From positions 15,882-79,881 of the forward strand of contig JAYUHM010000042.1 in assembly GCA_043766985.1 (NCBI GenBank): a stretch of 64,000 nucleotides of DNA. The letters are read 5' to 3'. The position numbers and the translations under genes are program-made. The stretch comes from JAAFIP01 sp043766985. Its GTDB lineage: Bacteria; Pseudomonadota; Gammaproteobacteria; Burkholderiales; Burkholderiaceae_C. The notes beneath the pieces were generated by a model. That model was not told the origin of the DNA, searched no databases, and was given only the letters and a program-made list of their open reading frames with translations. This document shows, one piece after another, positions 1 to 8,535 of this stretch (position 1 is its first letter; each line of letters opens with the position of its first letter).

Positions 1-3000
1 CTGCGGCGTAGACGTTGCTTAATAGGACATCTCTTGCTAGGGTGGATTTGCCGGAGCCTGATACGCCTGTTATTGCTACTAATCTGTGTAGGGGGACGTT
101 AACGGTCACGTTTTGCAGGTTGTGTAGGTTGGCGTTGGTTACGCGCAGGTGTTGTTGTCCTGAATTGGGGTCAGAGCCCAATGTCGTAGTTGCATCTGGA
201 TCGCCGGGGAGACCGTGTCCTGAATTGGGATCTGACCCCAATTTCGGCTTGGTCTTTTTTACCTTTTCGGGTTTCGGGACGAAGCTGGATTTGTATTCTG
301 GCAGCACGGAGGCGGCGCTGTCTACGTTTCTGCGCAGGCTTAGCGGGTGCTTGATGGCGTGCAGCAGGTAGCGGCCGGTGGCAGACTCTGCCACTGCGGA
401 GATTTGGGCTACGGTGCCCTCGGCCACCAAGCGGCCGCCGCGTTTGCCGGCGCCGGGGCCGATGTCGATAATGTGGTCGGCGTGGCGGATGGTGTCTTCG
501 TCGTGCTCGACCACGACCAGGGTGTTGCCTTTGTCGCTTAAGGATTGCAGGGCTTTAAGCAGCACCTGGTTGTCGCGCGGGTGCAGGCCAATGGTGGGTT
601 CATCCAGCACGTAGCACACGCCTTGCAGGTTGCTGCCCAGTTGCGCGGCCAGGCGAATGCGCTGCGCCTCACCACCGCTGAGCGTGGGGGCGCCGCGGTC
701 CAGGGTGAGGTAGTTCAAACCCACTTCTTCCAAAAACTCCAAACGGCTTTGAATCTCGGGCACCAGGTCGCGGGCGATGTCGGCGTCGCGGCCGGTGAGT
801 TTGAGCGTTTGCACCCATGCACGCACGTCGCGAACCGACAGTTGGGCAATATCGGTAATGCCCACGCCGTGAAACTTGACTGCGCGGGCTGTGGCGTTCA
901 AGCGGGTTCCGCTGCAGGCAGTGCAAGCGGCGTCTGCCACGTCGTCCACCTCGGGCTCGGCAAAGCTTTGTTCGCGGCCTCGGTTGTCGTCGTCCTGCAC
1001 GCTGTCGTCAAAGGCTTTGCGCTGTTCTTTGGTCAGCTTCACCCCTGTACCCACGCAGTCTTTGCACCAACCGTGTTTGCTGTTGTAGCTGAACAGGCGC
1101 GGGTCCAGCTCGGTGTACGAAGTGCTGCACACGGGGCAGGCGCGTTTGGTGGAAAACACTTGCAGCTTGCCAATGTGCGCCGTGGGGCCTTGCAGCGCCA
1201 TCGCCGTACGCAGGCCGTCGAGCGGGCCCAAGATGTGCACCACGCCCTTGCCATGCTCCAAAGCGCGCGCCAGGTGGCTGCGCAGCTCGGCCTCGTGCTC
1301 TGGCAACACCAGCACATCGGCCACGGGCAGTTCAATGGTGTGCTCTTTAAAGCGGTCAATGCGCGGGAAGTTCGTGGTGGGTAAAAAGTGGCCGTCCACG
1401 CGCAGGTGCGTGTAGCCGCGCGGGCGGGCCCAGTCGGCCAGCTCGGTGTAGACGCCTTTGCGGTTCACCACCAAAGGTGCCAGCAGGCCGATGTGTTGGC
1501 CTTTGTAGTTTTTAAGTAATTGCGCGGCGATGCTTTCGGGCGTTTGCGGCTGCACCGCAGCCCCGTCATGGATGCAGTGCTGTGTACCCAGCTTGACGTA
1601 GAGCAGGCGCAGGAAGTGCCACACCTCGGTGGTGGTACCCACGGTAGATTTTCGGCCACCACGGCTCAGGCGCTGCTCAATGGCTACCGTGGGTGGTATG
1701 CCATACACCGCGTCCACCTCGGGGCGGCCTGCGGGCTGCACAATGGATCTAGCATAGGCATTCAGACTTTCCAGGTAGCGGCGCTGGCCTTCGTTGAACA
1801 AAATATCAAACGCCAGTGTTGATTTGCCCGAGCCTGAAACACCCGTTACCACGCTGAACTTGCCGCGTGGAATATTGACGCTGAGCGACTTGAGGTTGTG
1901 CTCTTTGGCGTTGACTATTTCAATGGCGTTGTGCGCGCCCACACGGCGCGGCGCTTGGGCGTGTTGCGCGGTTTTCCACAGCAGCTTGCCTTTCTCCTGC
2001 ACTTGGTTGGCACCCAGGCCCATGGCCGCGTCGTACTCGCGCAGGGCGCGGCCGGTATGCGATGTGGCGTGTTGCTTCACGTCTTCTGGCGTGCCTACGG
2101 CGCAAACCTCGCCGCCTGCGTCGCCACCTTCAGGGCCTAGGTCAATCAGCCAGTCACTGGCGCGGATGACGTCCAGATTGTGTTCAATGATGAGCAAGGA
2201 ATGGCCCACATCCATCAGCTTGCGCAGCGCGCGCATGAGTTTGGAGATGTCTTCAAAGTGCAGGCCGGTGGTGGGCTCATCAAACAAAAACAGCGTGCCT
2301 TTGTTAACCAATGTCTGGCGGCTAGAACTTGCGCTCTTGGCGGCATCCGCCAAAAAGCCCGCCAATTTGAGGCGCTGCGCCTCGCCACCCGATAGCGTGG
2401 GAACGGGTTGGCCCAGCTTCACATACTCCAGCCCCACATCCACAATTGGTTGCAGCGCGCGGATCACGTCGCGGTCGCTGGCAAACAAAGCGGCTGCCTC
2501 GCTTACCGTGAGGTTCAGCACATCGGCCACGCTCACCTGCTGGCCACGGCGCTCAATTTTGATTTCCAAAATTTCCGGGCGGTAACGTTTGCCGTCGCAG
2601 TCCTGGCAGCGCAAATAGACGTCGCTTAAAAACTGCATCTCAACGTGCTCAAAGCCCGCGCCACCGCAGGTGGGGCAGCGCCCGTCGCCACTGTTAAAGC
2701 TGAACTTGCTGGCGGTGTAGCTGCGCTGCTTGCTTAAAGGGGCGTTGGCAAACAGCTCGCGCAGCGCGTCCCACGCGCCTACATAGCTAGCGGGGTTAGA
2801 GCGGGCGGTTTTGCCGATCGGCGACTGGTCTACAAACACCACGTCTCCCAACTGCTCGGCACCCAACAAGCGGTCATGTGCACCCGGGGTTTCCGTGGCC
2901 TTGCCAAAGTGGCGCATCAGCGCCGGGGCCAGTACATCTTGAATGAGGGATGATTTACCGGAGCCGCTTACACCCGTCACACATACCAGGCGTTGCAAGG

Positions 3001-5092
3001 GGATTTCAATCGACACGTTTTTTAAGTTGTGCTCGGTCGCGCCTTCCAAAATGAGGCGCGGCGTGTTGTCGCTCACCAAACGCTTAAAGCCCATGCCAAT
3101 TTGCTTGCGCCCGCCCAGATAGTCGCCTGTCAGCGTGTGGGCCTCGCGCAATTCGTCTGGCGTGCCGTCAAACACCATGTCGCCGCCGCGCTCACCCGGG
3201 CCAGGGCCCATGTCGATCACGCGGTCTGCGGCCAGCATGACCGCTGGGTCATGCTCTACCACCACCAAGGTGTTGCCGGCATCACGCAGGCGCAGCATGG
3301 CCTGGGTAATGCGGTCCATATCGCGCGGGTGCAGGCCAATGCTGGGTTCGTCCAGTACAAACAAGGTGTTGACCAGCGAGGTGCCTAAGGCGGTCGTGAG
3401 GTTAATGCGCTGCACCTCGCCGCCGCTGAGCGTGCGGCTTTGGCGGTCCAGCGTGAGGTAGCCAATGCCTACGTCGCACAGGTACTTCAGCCGCGTACAA
3501 ATCTCGTCTAGCAACAGTCTCAAAGCTTGCGCATCGCCACTGGCTGGGTCAAGTTGTGTCTCGGCTTGCAGCGCGTCGAAGAACTGTCGCAGCCGGTCAA
3601 TCGGCAATTGCATCAGGTCAAACAGACACAAGCCGGGCAAGCCCTCCAGCTGCGCACGGCTCCATTGCACACCTTGCGGCAGCAAGCGCCGGGCAGGCGG
3701 CATCACGGCGTCGGCCTGCGCCTGGGTGCCCACACGCCAGATCAGCGCGTCGGTTTTCAGGCGCGCACCTGCGCACACCGGGCAGGTGGTGTAGCTGCGG
3801 TACTTGGACAGCAGCACGCGGATATGCATTTTGTAGGACTTGGTTTCCAGGTACTCAAAAAAGCGCCGCACGCCGTACCACATCTTGCCCCATTGGCCTT
3901 CTTTGTAGGCCGGGTTGCCATGAATCACCCAGTGTTGCTGATCTGCGGTAAGCTTGTTCCACGCGGTGTCGCGCGGAACGCCTGCAGCTTCAGCATGGCG
4001 CATCAGATCGTCCTGGCACTCTTGCCAAGCGGGGGTCTGCATGACCTTGATGGCACCGGCGCGCAGCGTGAGTTTTTCGTTGGGGATGACCAAGCCGTAG
4101 TCCACGCCGATGACGCGGCCAAAGCCCTTGCATTTGGCGCAGGCCCCATTGGCTGAGTTGAACGAAAACAAACCGGGCGTGGGCTGCGGGTAGCGAATGT
4201 CGCTTTCGGGGCAATGCAGACCGGTGGAAAATTTCCAAACCGTTTGGTGTGGGGAAAGGGCCGTATCGGCGACAACCGATGTCGCGATGTCCGAGCGTGC
4301 AATGGGGTCAGATCCCAATTGAGGAGACAGATTTTCCGGCGCAGTTGAGGCGTTTACGAAATTGGGCTCTGACCCCTTTTCAACCGGTTGCGAAACATAC
4401 ACCATCAACCGGCCACTGCCGCGTTTGAGCGCCAACTCAATCGCCTCCATCACCCGCACCTTCTCTGCGCTCTGCAATTTAAACCGATCCGCCACCACGT
4501 CCAGCACCTTGCGGGGCCCGGCGGGGGTGGCAATCTCGCGCTCGGCCTGCACGCGGGTAAAGCCGCTGGCAGACAGCCACTGCGCCACTTCGTCGGGGCT
4601 GGTGTGGCTGGGCAGTTCCACCGGGAAGGTCAACACCACGCGCGTATCGGCGGAGGGACAGCGCGCCAGCATCTGCGCATAAATGGTGTCGGCGCTGTCG
4701 TGCTGCACGGGTAGTGCAGTTTGCGAGTCGTACAAATTGGCCAGCCGCGCAAACAACAGCTTGAGGTGGTCGTTGATCTCGGTCATCGTGCCCACGGTAG
4801 AGCGCGACGAGCGTACCGGGTTGGTTTGGTCAATCGCTATCGCGGGCGGCACGCCGTCTACCCGGTCTACCGCGGGTTTGTCCATACGGTCCATAAACTG
4901 GCGCGCATAGGCCGAGAAGGTTTCTACATAGCGGCGCTGGCCTTCGGCAAACAGGGTGTCAAACACCAGGCTGGACTTGCCCGAGCCGCTGGGGCCGGTT
5001 ACCACCGTCAACTCGCCGGTTCGGATGTCCAGATCTAGATTTTTGAGGTTGTGTTGGCGTGCTCCGCGAATGCGGATGGTTCCCTGCGTCAT
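1..5092 (-). CDS. uvrA: UvrA excinuclease subunit, double-length form (3' end outside window)
   Basis: ATP-dependent DNA damage recognition subunit of nucleotide excision repair, partner of UvrB. The frame is open from ATG 5092 to the left edge, giving 1697 visible residues; ordinary UvrA has about 940. Four ATP-binding halves follow one another. Walker A GPSGSGKSS is near residue 33, and three further Walker A loops (GVSGSGKS) have glycine codons beginning at 2974, 1843 and 67, all in the same frame. Three LSGGE signatures are each followed by a Walker B (LDEPSIGLHPRD, FDEPTTGLHFED, LDEPTIGLHPRD). Zinc-type CxxC pairs occur in both copies. So two UvrA units are fused head to tail, and the fourth half is cut by the window edge. 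From memory, double UvrAs exist in some Burkholderiales beside a normal uvrA. Two stretches (residues about 239-264 and 1617-1643) derive from inserted short palindromes. I see no LexA box upstream. Confidence 0.93.
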   Translation of the reverse strand, partial: MTQGTIRIRGARQHNLKNLDLDIRTGELTVVTGPSGSGKSSLVFDTLFAEGQRRYVETFSAYARQFMDRMDKPAVDRVDGVPPAIAIDQTNPVRSSRSTVGTMTEINDHLKLLFARLANLYDSQTALPVQHDSADTIYAQMLARCPSADTRVVLTFPVELPSHTSPDEVAQWLSASGFTRVQAEREIATPAGPRKVLDVVADRFKLQSAEKVRVMEAIELALKRGSGRLMVYVSQPVEKGSEPNFVNASTAPENLSPQLGSDPIARSDIATSVVADTALSPHQTVWKFSTGLHCPESDIRYPQPTPGLFSFNSANGACAKCKGFGRVIGVDYGLVIPNEKLTLRAGAIKVMQTPAWQECQDDLMRHAEAAGVPRDTAWNKLTADQQHWVIHGNPAYKEGQWGKMWYGVRRFFEYLETKSYKMHIRVLLSKYRSYTTCPVCAGARLKTDALIWRVGTQAQADAVMPPARRLLPQGVQWSRAQLEGLPGLCLFDLMQLPIDRLRQFFDALQAETQLDPASGDAQALRLLLDEICTRLKYLCDVGIGYLTLDRQSRTLSGGEVQRINLTTALGTSLVNTLFVLDEPSIGLHPRDMDRITQAMLRLRDAGNTLVVVEHDPAVMLAADRVIDMGPGPGERGGDMVFDGTPDELREAHTLTGDYLGGRKQIGMGFKRLVSDNTPRLILEGATEHNLKNVSIEIPLQRLVCVTGVSGSGKSSLIQDVLAPALMRHFGKATETPGAHDRLLGAEQLGDVVFVDQSPIGKTARSNPASYVGAWDALRELFANAPLSKQRSYTASKFSFNSGDGRCPTCGGAGFEHVEMQFLSDVYLRCQDCDGKRYRPEILEIKIERRGQQVSVADVLNLTVSEAAALFASDRDVIRALQPIVDVGLEYVKLGQPVPTLSGGEAQRLKLAGFLADAAKSASSSRQTLVNKGTLFLFDEPTTGLHFEDISKLMRALRKLMDVGHSLLIIEHNLDVIRASDWLIDLGPEGGDAGGEVCAVGTPEDVKQHATSHTGRALREYDAAMGLGANQVQEKGKLLWKTAQHAQAPRRVGAHNAIEIVNAKEHNLKSLSVNIPRGKFSVVTGVSGSGKSTLAFDILFNEGQRRYLESLNAYARSIVQPAGRPEVDAVYGIPPTVAIEQRLSRGGRKSTVGTTTEVWHFLRLLYVKLGTQHCIHDGAAVQPQTPESIAAQLLKNYKGQHIGLLAPLVVNRKGVYTELADWARPRGYTHLRVDGHFLPTTNFPRIDRFKEHTIELPVADVLVLPEHEAELRSHLARALEHGKGVVHILGPLDGLRTAMALQGPTAHIGKLQVFSTKRACPVCSTSYTELDPRLFSYNSKHGWCKDCVGTGVKLTKEQRKAFDDSVQDDDNRGREQSFAEPEVDDVADAACTACSGTRLNATARAVKFHGVGITDIAQLSVRDVRAWVQTLKLTGRDADIARDLVPEIQSRLEFLEEVGLNYLTLDRGAPTLSGGEAQRIRLAAQLGSNLQGVCYVLDEPTIGLHPRDNQVLLKALQSLSDKGNTLVVVEHDEDTIRHADHIIDIGPGAGKRGGRLVAEGTVAQISAVAESATGRYLLHAIKHPLSLRRNVDSAASVLPEYKSSFVPKPEKVKKTKPKLGSDPNSGHGLPGDPDATTTLGSDPNSGQQHLRVTNANLHNLQNVTVNVPLHRLVAITGVSGSGKSTLARDVLLSNVYAA
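164..242. repeat. Inverted pair of 19-bp REP-like near-palindromes inside uvrA
   Basis: Two copies at 164-182 and 224-242 read ATTGGGGTCAGAGCCCAAT and ATTGGGATCTGACCCCAAT, which are inverted relative to each other apart from one base. Each is preceded by the same bases TCCTGA. Both lie in frame in uvrA and encode LGSDPNSG twice, in the linker just before the fourth ATP-binding half. This looks like insertion of a REP-type element tolerated in a flexible linker. Confidence 0.75.
4301..4376. repeat. Second pair of REP-like near-palindromes inside uvrA
   Basis: Copies at 4301-4320 (AATGGGGTCAGATCCCAATT) and 4361-4376 (ATTGGGCTCTGACCCC) are again inverted relative to each other. They lie in frame in the first UvrA unit, about residues 239-264, encoding LGSDP and KGSEPNF. 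The stretch separates the segment ending LMVYVSQ from the one starting VWKFST, where a normal UvrA has only a short turn. Confidence 0.7.
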
Positions 5093-5208
5093 GTTAGAGC
5101 TCTCTGGATTGGACTACCCAAAGATTCTAGTGACATGCCAAGCAACGTGTTGCCGTAAGGGCTTGCCAGCCCGCAAGTTGTGCAGGCTTGCTTTAAAAAG
5201 CACCTGGT

Positions 5209-5706
5209 TCAGAAACCTCTTAAGGCCCGGCCCAGTTCGGCAAATTTTTCTTCACCTACTGCCTCACGAATTTTCGGCGCCAAAGCCATCAAGTCTTTGT
5301 AACCCAAGGCCGACTCCAAAGACAAATTCAAACGAAAACCGCGCAAGCCCAAACCAGAGGTCAGCTTTGTGGCCACTGGATAGGCGCGCTGGTAGATCTC
5401 TTGCTCGGATAAGACGACAGGTGGCGCACTGGTGCTGGATTCGCTGTTCTGCGCTGTGGCGACGCCGCCTACGGCGCTTGTCGGTGCAGCGCGCGCTTGC
5501 ACTGCATCGACGGATTCAATCAGGCCCAAGCCTACCAAATGCTGAATGTCTGCGGCCTCGAGCCCGGTAGGGGCCAAGGCCTTCAAAATTGCCGTGTCGT
5601 CTTTTAGACCATCTACCAAGATAAAGGCCGACCGTTGACGCCCGCTCAGTAGAGCGTTATGGTCTTTGAATGATTGCCTGCCGAGCTCGGTTTTTCTGTA
5701 TTTCAT
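5209..5706 (-). CDS. Hypothetical protein, 165 aa
   Basis: Function unknown. Residues 1-65 form a compact domain beginning MKYRKTELGRQSF with RQRSAFILVDG, resembling an N-terminal region I have seen in many small Burkholderiales proteins. An Ala/Ser/Thr-rich linker follows (about 70-95), then a C-terminal helical domain of about 70 residues (SEQEIYQRAYPVATKLTSGL onward). There is no signal peptide, membrane segment or recognisable catalytic motif. It lies between uvrA and the symporter genes with gaps of 116 and 138 bases, so it is probably transcribed alone. The ATG at 5706 is the only good start. Confidence 0.7.
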   Translation of the reverse strand: MKYRKTELGRQSFKDHNALLSGRQRSAFILVDGLKDDTAILKALAPTGLEAADIQHLVGLGLIESVDAVQARAAPTSAVGGVATAQNSESSTSAPPVVLSEQEIYQRAYPVATKLTSGLGLRGFRLNLSLESALGYKDLMALAPKIREAVGEEKFAELGRALRGF

Positions 5707-5844
5707 AAAACGCTATTTTACTTACCAATAAATTACACCACATGTTTGAGGTATCCATCTGTAGTTTTGCACGAAATAGTCTTATTCGCTATAGGCTTAA
5801 GCCCTTGTATGCACCCCAACAGCGCCCATAACGCACGGCGACAG

Positions 5845-7935
5845 CTAATGCGGGGAGCGGATTTTGTCGATCAAGTCCTTGTCACCACCGCTAGGTTTGA
5901 TGGGGAGCAAGCTCACGACAACCAGCACCACCGCGCCTGCAGCAACGCCAAATACGCCTGCAGATAGTGGCTGGATGCCCCACCACAAGGCAATGGGTGC
6001 GTCGATTCCAAACACGCTGCGCAGCCAAGGCTGGTTGGCGACCATGTAGTAAAGGGTAACGCCAAAGCCCGCGCCCATGGCCAGTATGGCACCCCAGCGG
6101 GTGGCACCGCGCCAAAAAATCCCCAGCACCAAGGCGGGGAAAAAAACTGACGCAGCCAGTGAAAAAGCCGCCGTCACCATAAAGACAATATCCCCCGGTT
6201 TTTGCGCTGCCGCATAGGCCGCCACCAAAGCCACGATAAGCAGCAACACCTTGGACATCGTGACGCGCCGCGTTGGCCGCGCGTGGGGGGCAACCATTTT
6301 GTAGTAAAGGTCGTGCGACAAGGCGCTGGCAATGGTCAGCAGCAGGCCGTCTGCGGTAGACAGCGCAGCGGCCAGCCCCCCCGCCGCCACCAAGCCTGCG
6401 ATCACGTAGGGTAGCCCGGCCAGCTCTGGCATAGCCAGCATGATGATGTCACTGCCCAAGGTGATTTCCCCTAGCTGCAAGATGCCGTCGCGGTTAATGT
6501 CATTGACTGCGACCAGGCTGGCGTCGACTTTGCTCCATTGGGCAATCCAGGCGGGAAGCTTGTCAAACGGTGTGCCCACCAGGTTCTGAAAAACCTCATA
6601 CTTCACCAACACCGCCAAAGTCGGAATCGTCAAGTACATGATCAGGATAAAAAACAGTGACCACGTGGCAGCACTGCGTGCCTCGCGCACGCTGGCCGTG
6701 GTGTAGTAGCGCGTGAGCACGTGGGGGAGCGACGCAGTACCCACGACCAAGCAAAATATCAATGCCAGAAAATTGGCACGCGAGGTATTGAAGGCTTCTT
6801 GCTCACTGGCATTGCCTTGCGGGTTGCCACTGTATTCATCCGCATGGCGCGGCATGCCTGACAGCGGCTTGGCTTTCATGTCGGCCACCGCGCGCGTTTG
6901 CTGCCAGCCATTCACCGCTTTCTTTTCGTCGCGCGGCAGAATCGACAAGGCTCTTTCTGCCGCCGCAATGTCGCGAACCGGCGCGCTGGCCGCTTTCAGT
7001 TCCGCCACCTTGCGAGCGGCTGCAGCCCGGTCTTGCGCCAGCGCCTGCGCTGGGTGGGCCAGTTTTTGGTCCAGGTCCAGCACCCGGCTGCGGTAAATGT
7101 CTCGCACCTGCAACTCACCAGGGTCTTGCAAAAGCTGGGCTTCGCGCTGGGTCACTTTTTCCAGCTGCAGGCCATAGACAAAATGCGGCAATGGCGAACC
7201 CGTTTGCTTGACAGACAGCCACACCACCGGCACCAGAAATGCAATGATCATCACGATGTACTGGGCTACTTGTGTCCAGGTCACTGCGCGCATGCCGCCC
7301 AGGAATGAGCACAACAGCACGCCACCCAGCCCTAAAAAAATACCGATTTCAAACGCAATGCCGGTAAGCCGGGAGCTGATCAAGCCTACGGCGTAAATTT
7401 GGGCCACCAAATAGACAAATGAGCACATGATGGCAGCCAGCGCAGCCAGCGTGCGGGGCGCGCGGCCACCGTAGCGCGCAGCAAAAAAATCCGCCACGGT
7501 GAATTGGCCAAATTTTCGCAAATATGGCACGACCAGCAAGGCCAGCAAGCAAAAGCCGCCGGTCCATCCCAAAATGAATGCCAGGCCAGCGTAGCCGCCA
7601 AGGTATAAAGTACCCGCCAGGCCGACAAAAGATGCCGCCGACATCCAGTCGGCCGCAGCGGCCATACCGTTGTACATGGCCGGTATGCGCCGGCCGGCCA
7701 CATAATATTCGTTCATGTCGGCGGTGCGGCACACCACGCCGATGGTGGCATACACGGCAATGGTGGCCAGCAAAAAACTGCCCCCAATCCAGTCACGGCG
7801 CATACCGCGCTGCTCTAGCCACGCCAGTACCGCAATGAAAACCAACACCCCTACCGTGTACCACCCGTACACTTTGTGCAACTGCGACGCGAATTCGCGT
7901 TGGTTGGAGGCCGACTCGGGGGTTGCTTCAGCCAT
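5845..7935 (-). CDS. Sodium:solute symporter, VC_2705 family (acetate permease-like)
   Basis: Inner-membrane cation-driven carrier of the SSS family, 696 aa, with at least 13 hydrophobic segments and the family signature region around YVAGRRIPAMYNGMAAAADW near residue 75. A long hydrophilic Ala/Lys/Arg-rich loop between early and middle membrane segments is, from memory, typical of the VC_2705 subfamily. ATG 7935 is chosen over the upstream in-frame ATG 7986 because the protein then begins MAEATPESAS and the start overlaps the end of the DUF4212 gene by 8 bases, the usual arrangement for this pair. The substrate is probably a short-chain carboxylate such as acetate, but the sequence alone does not settle this. 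Confidence 0.9.
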   Translation of the reverse strand: MAEATPESASNQREFASQLHKVYGWYTVGVLVFIAVLAWLEQRGMRRDWIGGSFLLATIAVYATIGVVCRTADMNEYYVAGRRIPAMYNGMAAAADWMSAASFVGLAGTLYLGGYAGLAFILGWTGGFCLLALLVVPYLRKFGQFTVADFFAARYGGRAPRTLAALAAIMCSFVYLVAQIYAVGLISSRLTGIAFEIGIFLGLGGVLLCSFLGGMRAVTWTQVAQYIVMIIAFLVPVVWLSVKQTGSPLPHFVYGLQLEKVTQREAQLLQDPGELQVRDIYRSRVLDLDQKLAHPAQALAQDRAAAARKVAELKAASAPVRDIAAAERALSILPRDEKKAVNGWQQTRAVADMKAKPLSGMPRHADEYSGNPQGNASEQEAFNTSRANFLALIFCLVVGTASLPHVLTRYYTTASVREARSAATWSLFFILIMYLTIPTLAVLVKYEVFQNLVGTPFDKLPAWIAQWSKVDASLVAVNDINRDGILQLGEITLGSDIIMLAMPELAGLPYVIAGLVAAGGLAAALSTADGLLLTIASALSHDLYYKMVAPHARPTRRVTMSKVLLLIVALVAAYAAAQKPGDIVFMVTAAFSLAASVFFPALVLGIFWRGATRWGAILAMGAGFGVTLYYMVANQPWLRSVFGIDAPIALWWGIQPLSAGVFGVAAGAVVLVVVSLLPIKPSGGDKDLIDKIRSPH

Positions 7936-8194
7936 CACCCGCCTTCGCGTCGCTGCGCAGGTCCAGCCCATCGGGCTGCCGCGCATCGAACCTGTTCATG
8001 GCCCAGCCGTAAAAACCCACGATGGCCAGGTACACCAGCAATGCGCCCTGGGCGGCCATCCAAAAACTAAACGGCGCGCCAAAGACTTTGAAGCGCAGGT
8101 CTACTGCAAAATACGGCACGCCAAACGTGACGATCGCCCAGAGCGTCAGCAGGCCCGCAATCAGCAGCTGGTTTAACTTCCAGTAGCGCGACAT
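7928..8194 (-). CDS. DUF4212 small subunit of the sodium/solute symporter
   Basis: An 88-aa membrane protein with two hydrophobic segments (about residues 9-30 and 42-65) and motifs typical of DUF4212 (YWKLNQLLIAGLL, FGVPYFA, GAPFSFWMAAQGALLVYL). Proteins of this family are encoded immediately upstream of VC_2705-type symporters and are thought to be a small accessory subunit. The 8-base overlap with the next gene suggests translational coupling and a fixed ratio of the two products. Confidence 0.9.
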   Translation of the reverse strand: MSRYWKLNQLLIAGLLTLWAIVTFGVPYFAVDLRFKVFGAPFSFWMAAQGALLVYLAIVGFYGWAMNRFDARQPDGLDLRSDAKAGDG

Positions 8195-8232
8195 CTGTTA
8201 GGGCGCAATGACCGGGCGACCAGACAACGCTA

Positions 8233-8409
8233 TTACTTGGCCGCACTGCCAGGCAAAGCGGGTGCGGCCGCGGGAGCCGCCGCTGGCGCCTCGGTATGGC
8301 TGCCCGTCTCGCTCTTTTCACCACTCATGTCGATCTTGTCGCCGCCCTTGAAAATCATGAACAAGCCGAGGCCGGCAAACAATATAAAACCTACCAAAAT
8401 TTTCCACAT
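8233..8409 (-). CDS. Small single-span membrane protein, 58 aa
   Basis: Begins MWKILVGFILFAGLGLFMIF, one transmembrane helix, followed by a charged stretch (KGGDKIDMSGEKSETG) and an Ala/Pro-rich tail. The start at 8409 is fixed by a strong ribosome site, AAGGAG, six bases upstream; a longer in-frame version to 8436 lacks one. It lies 38 bases before the DUF4212 gene on the same strand, so it may be the first gene of the symporter operon. No family recognised. Confidence 0.7.
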   Translation of the reverse strand: MWKILVGFILFAGLGLFMIFKGGDKIDMSGEKSETGSHTEAPAAAPAAAPALPGSAAK

Positions 8410-8486
8410 AAATAACTCCTTGAATCCCATTGTCAATGCAAATGCAGCTTCAAACTACGTGCCCAAAGCCATTTGCGATTAGCCAT

Positions 8487-8522
8487 AAAAAAAGGCTCCC
8501 GCATCAAACGCGGGAGCCTTTT
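8487..8522 (-). terminator. Rho-independent terminator after the MHS transporter gene
   Basis: Arms GGCTCCCGC (8494-8502) and GCGGGAGCC (8510-8518) are perfectly complementary with a 7-base loop. On the minus strand the hairpin is followed by seven T. It begins 13 bases past the stop of the 8536-10230 gene and separates that transcript from the small membrane protein gene. Confidence 0.92.
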
Positions 8523-8535
8523 ACTTTACGCGCAA

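Noticed and set aside
545..4714. Several plus-strand ORFs (for example 545-1384, 1794-2585, 3527-4156) opposite uvrA
   Set aside because: The minus strand is one continuous UvrA frame with four Walker A loops in phase; the plus ORFs are shadows.
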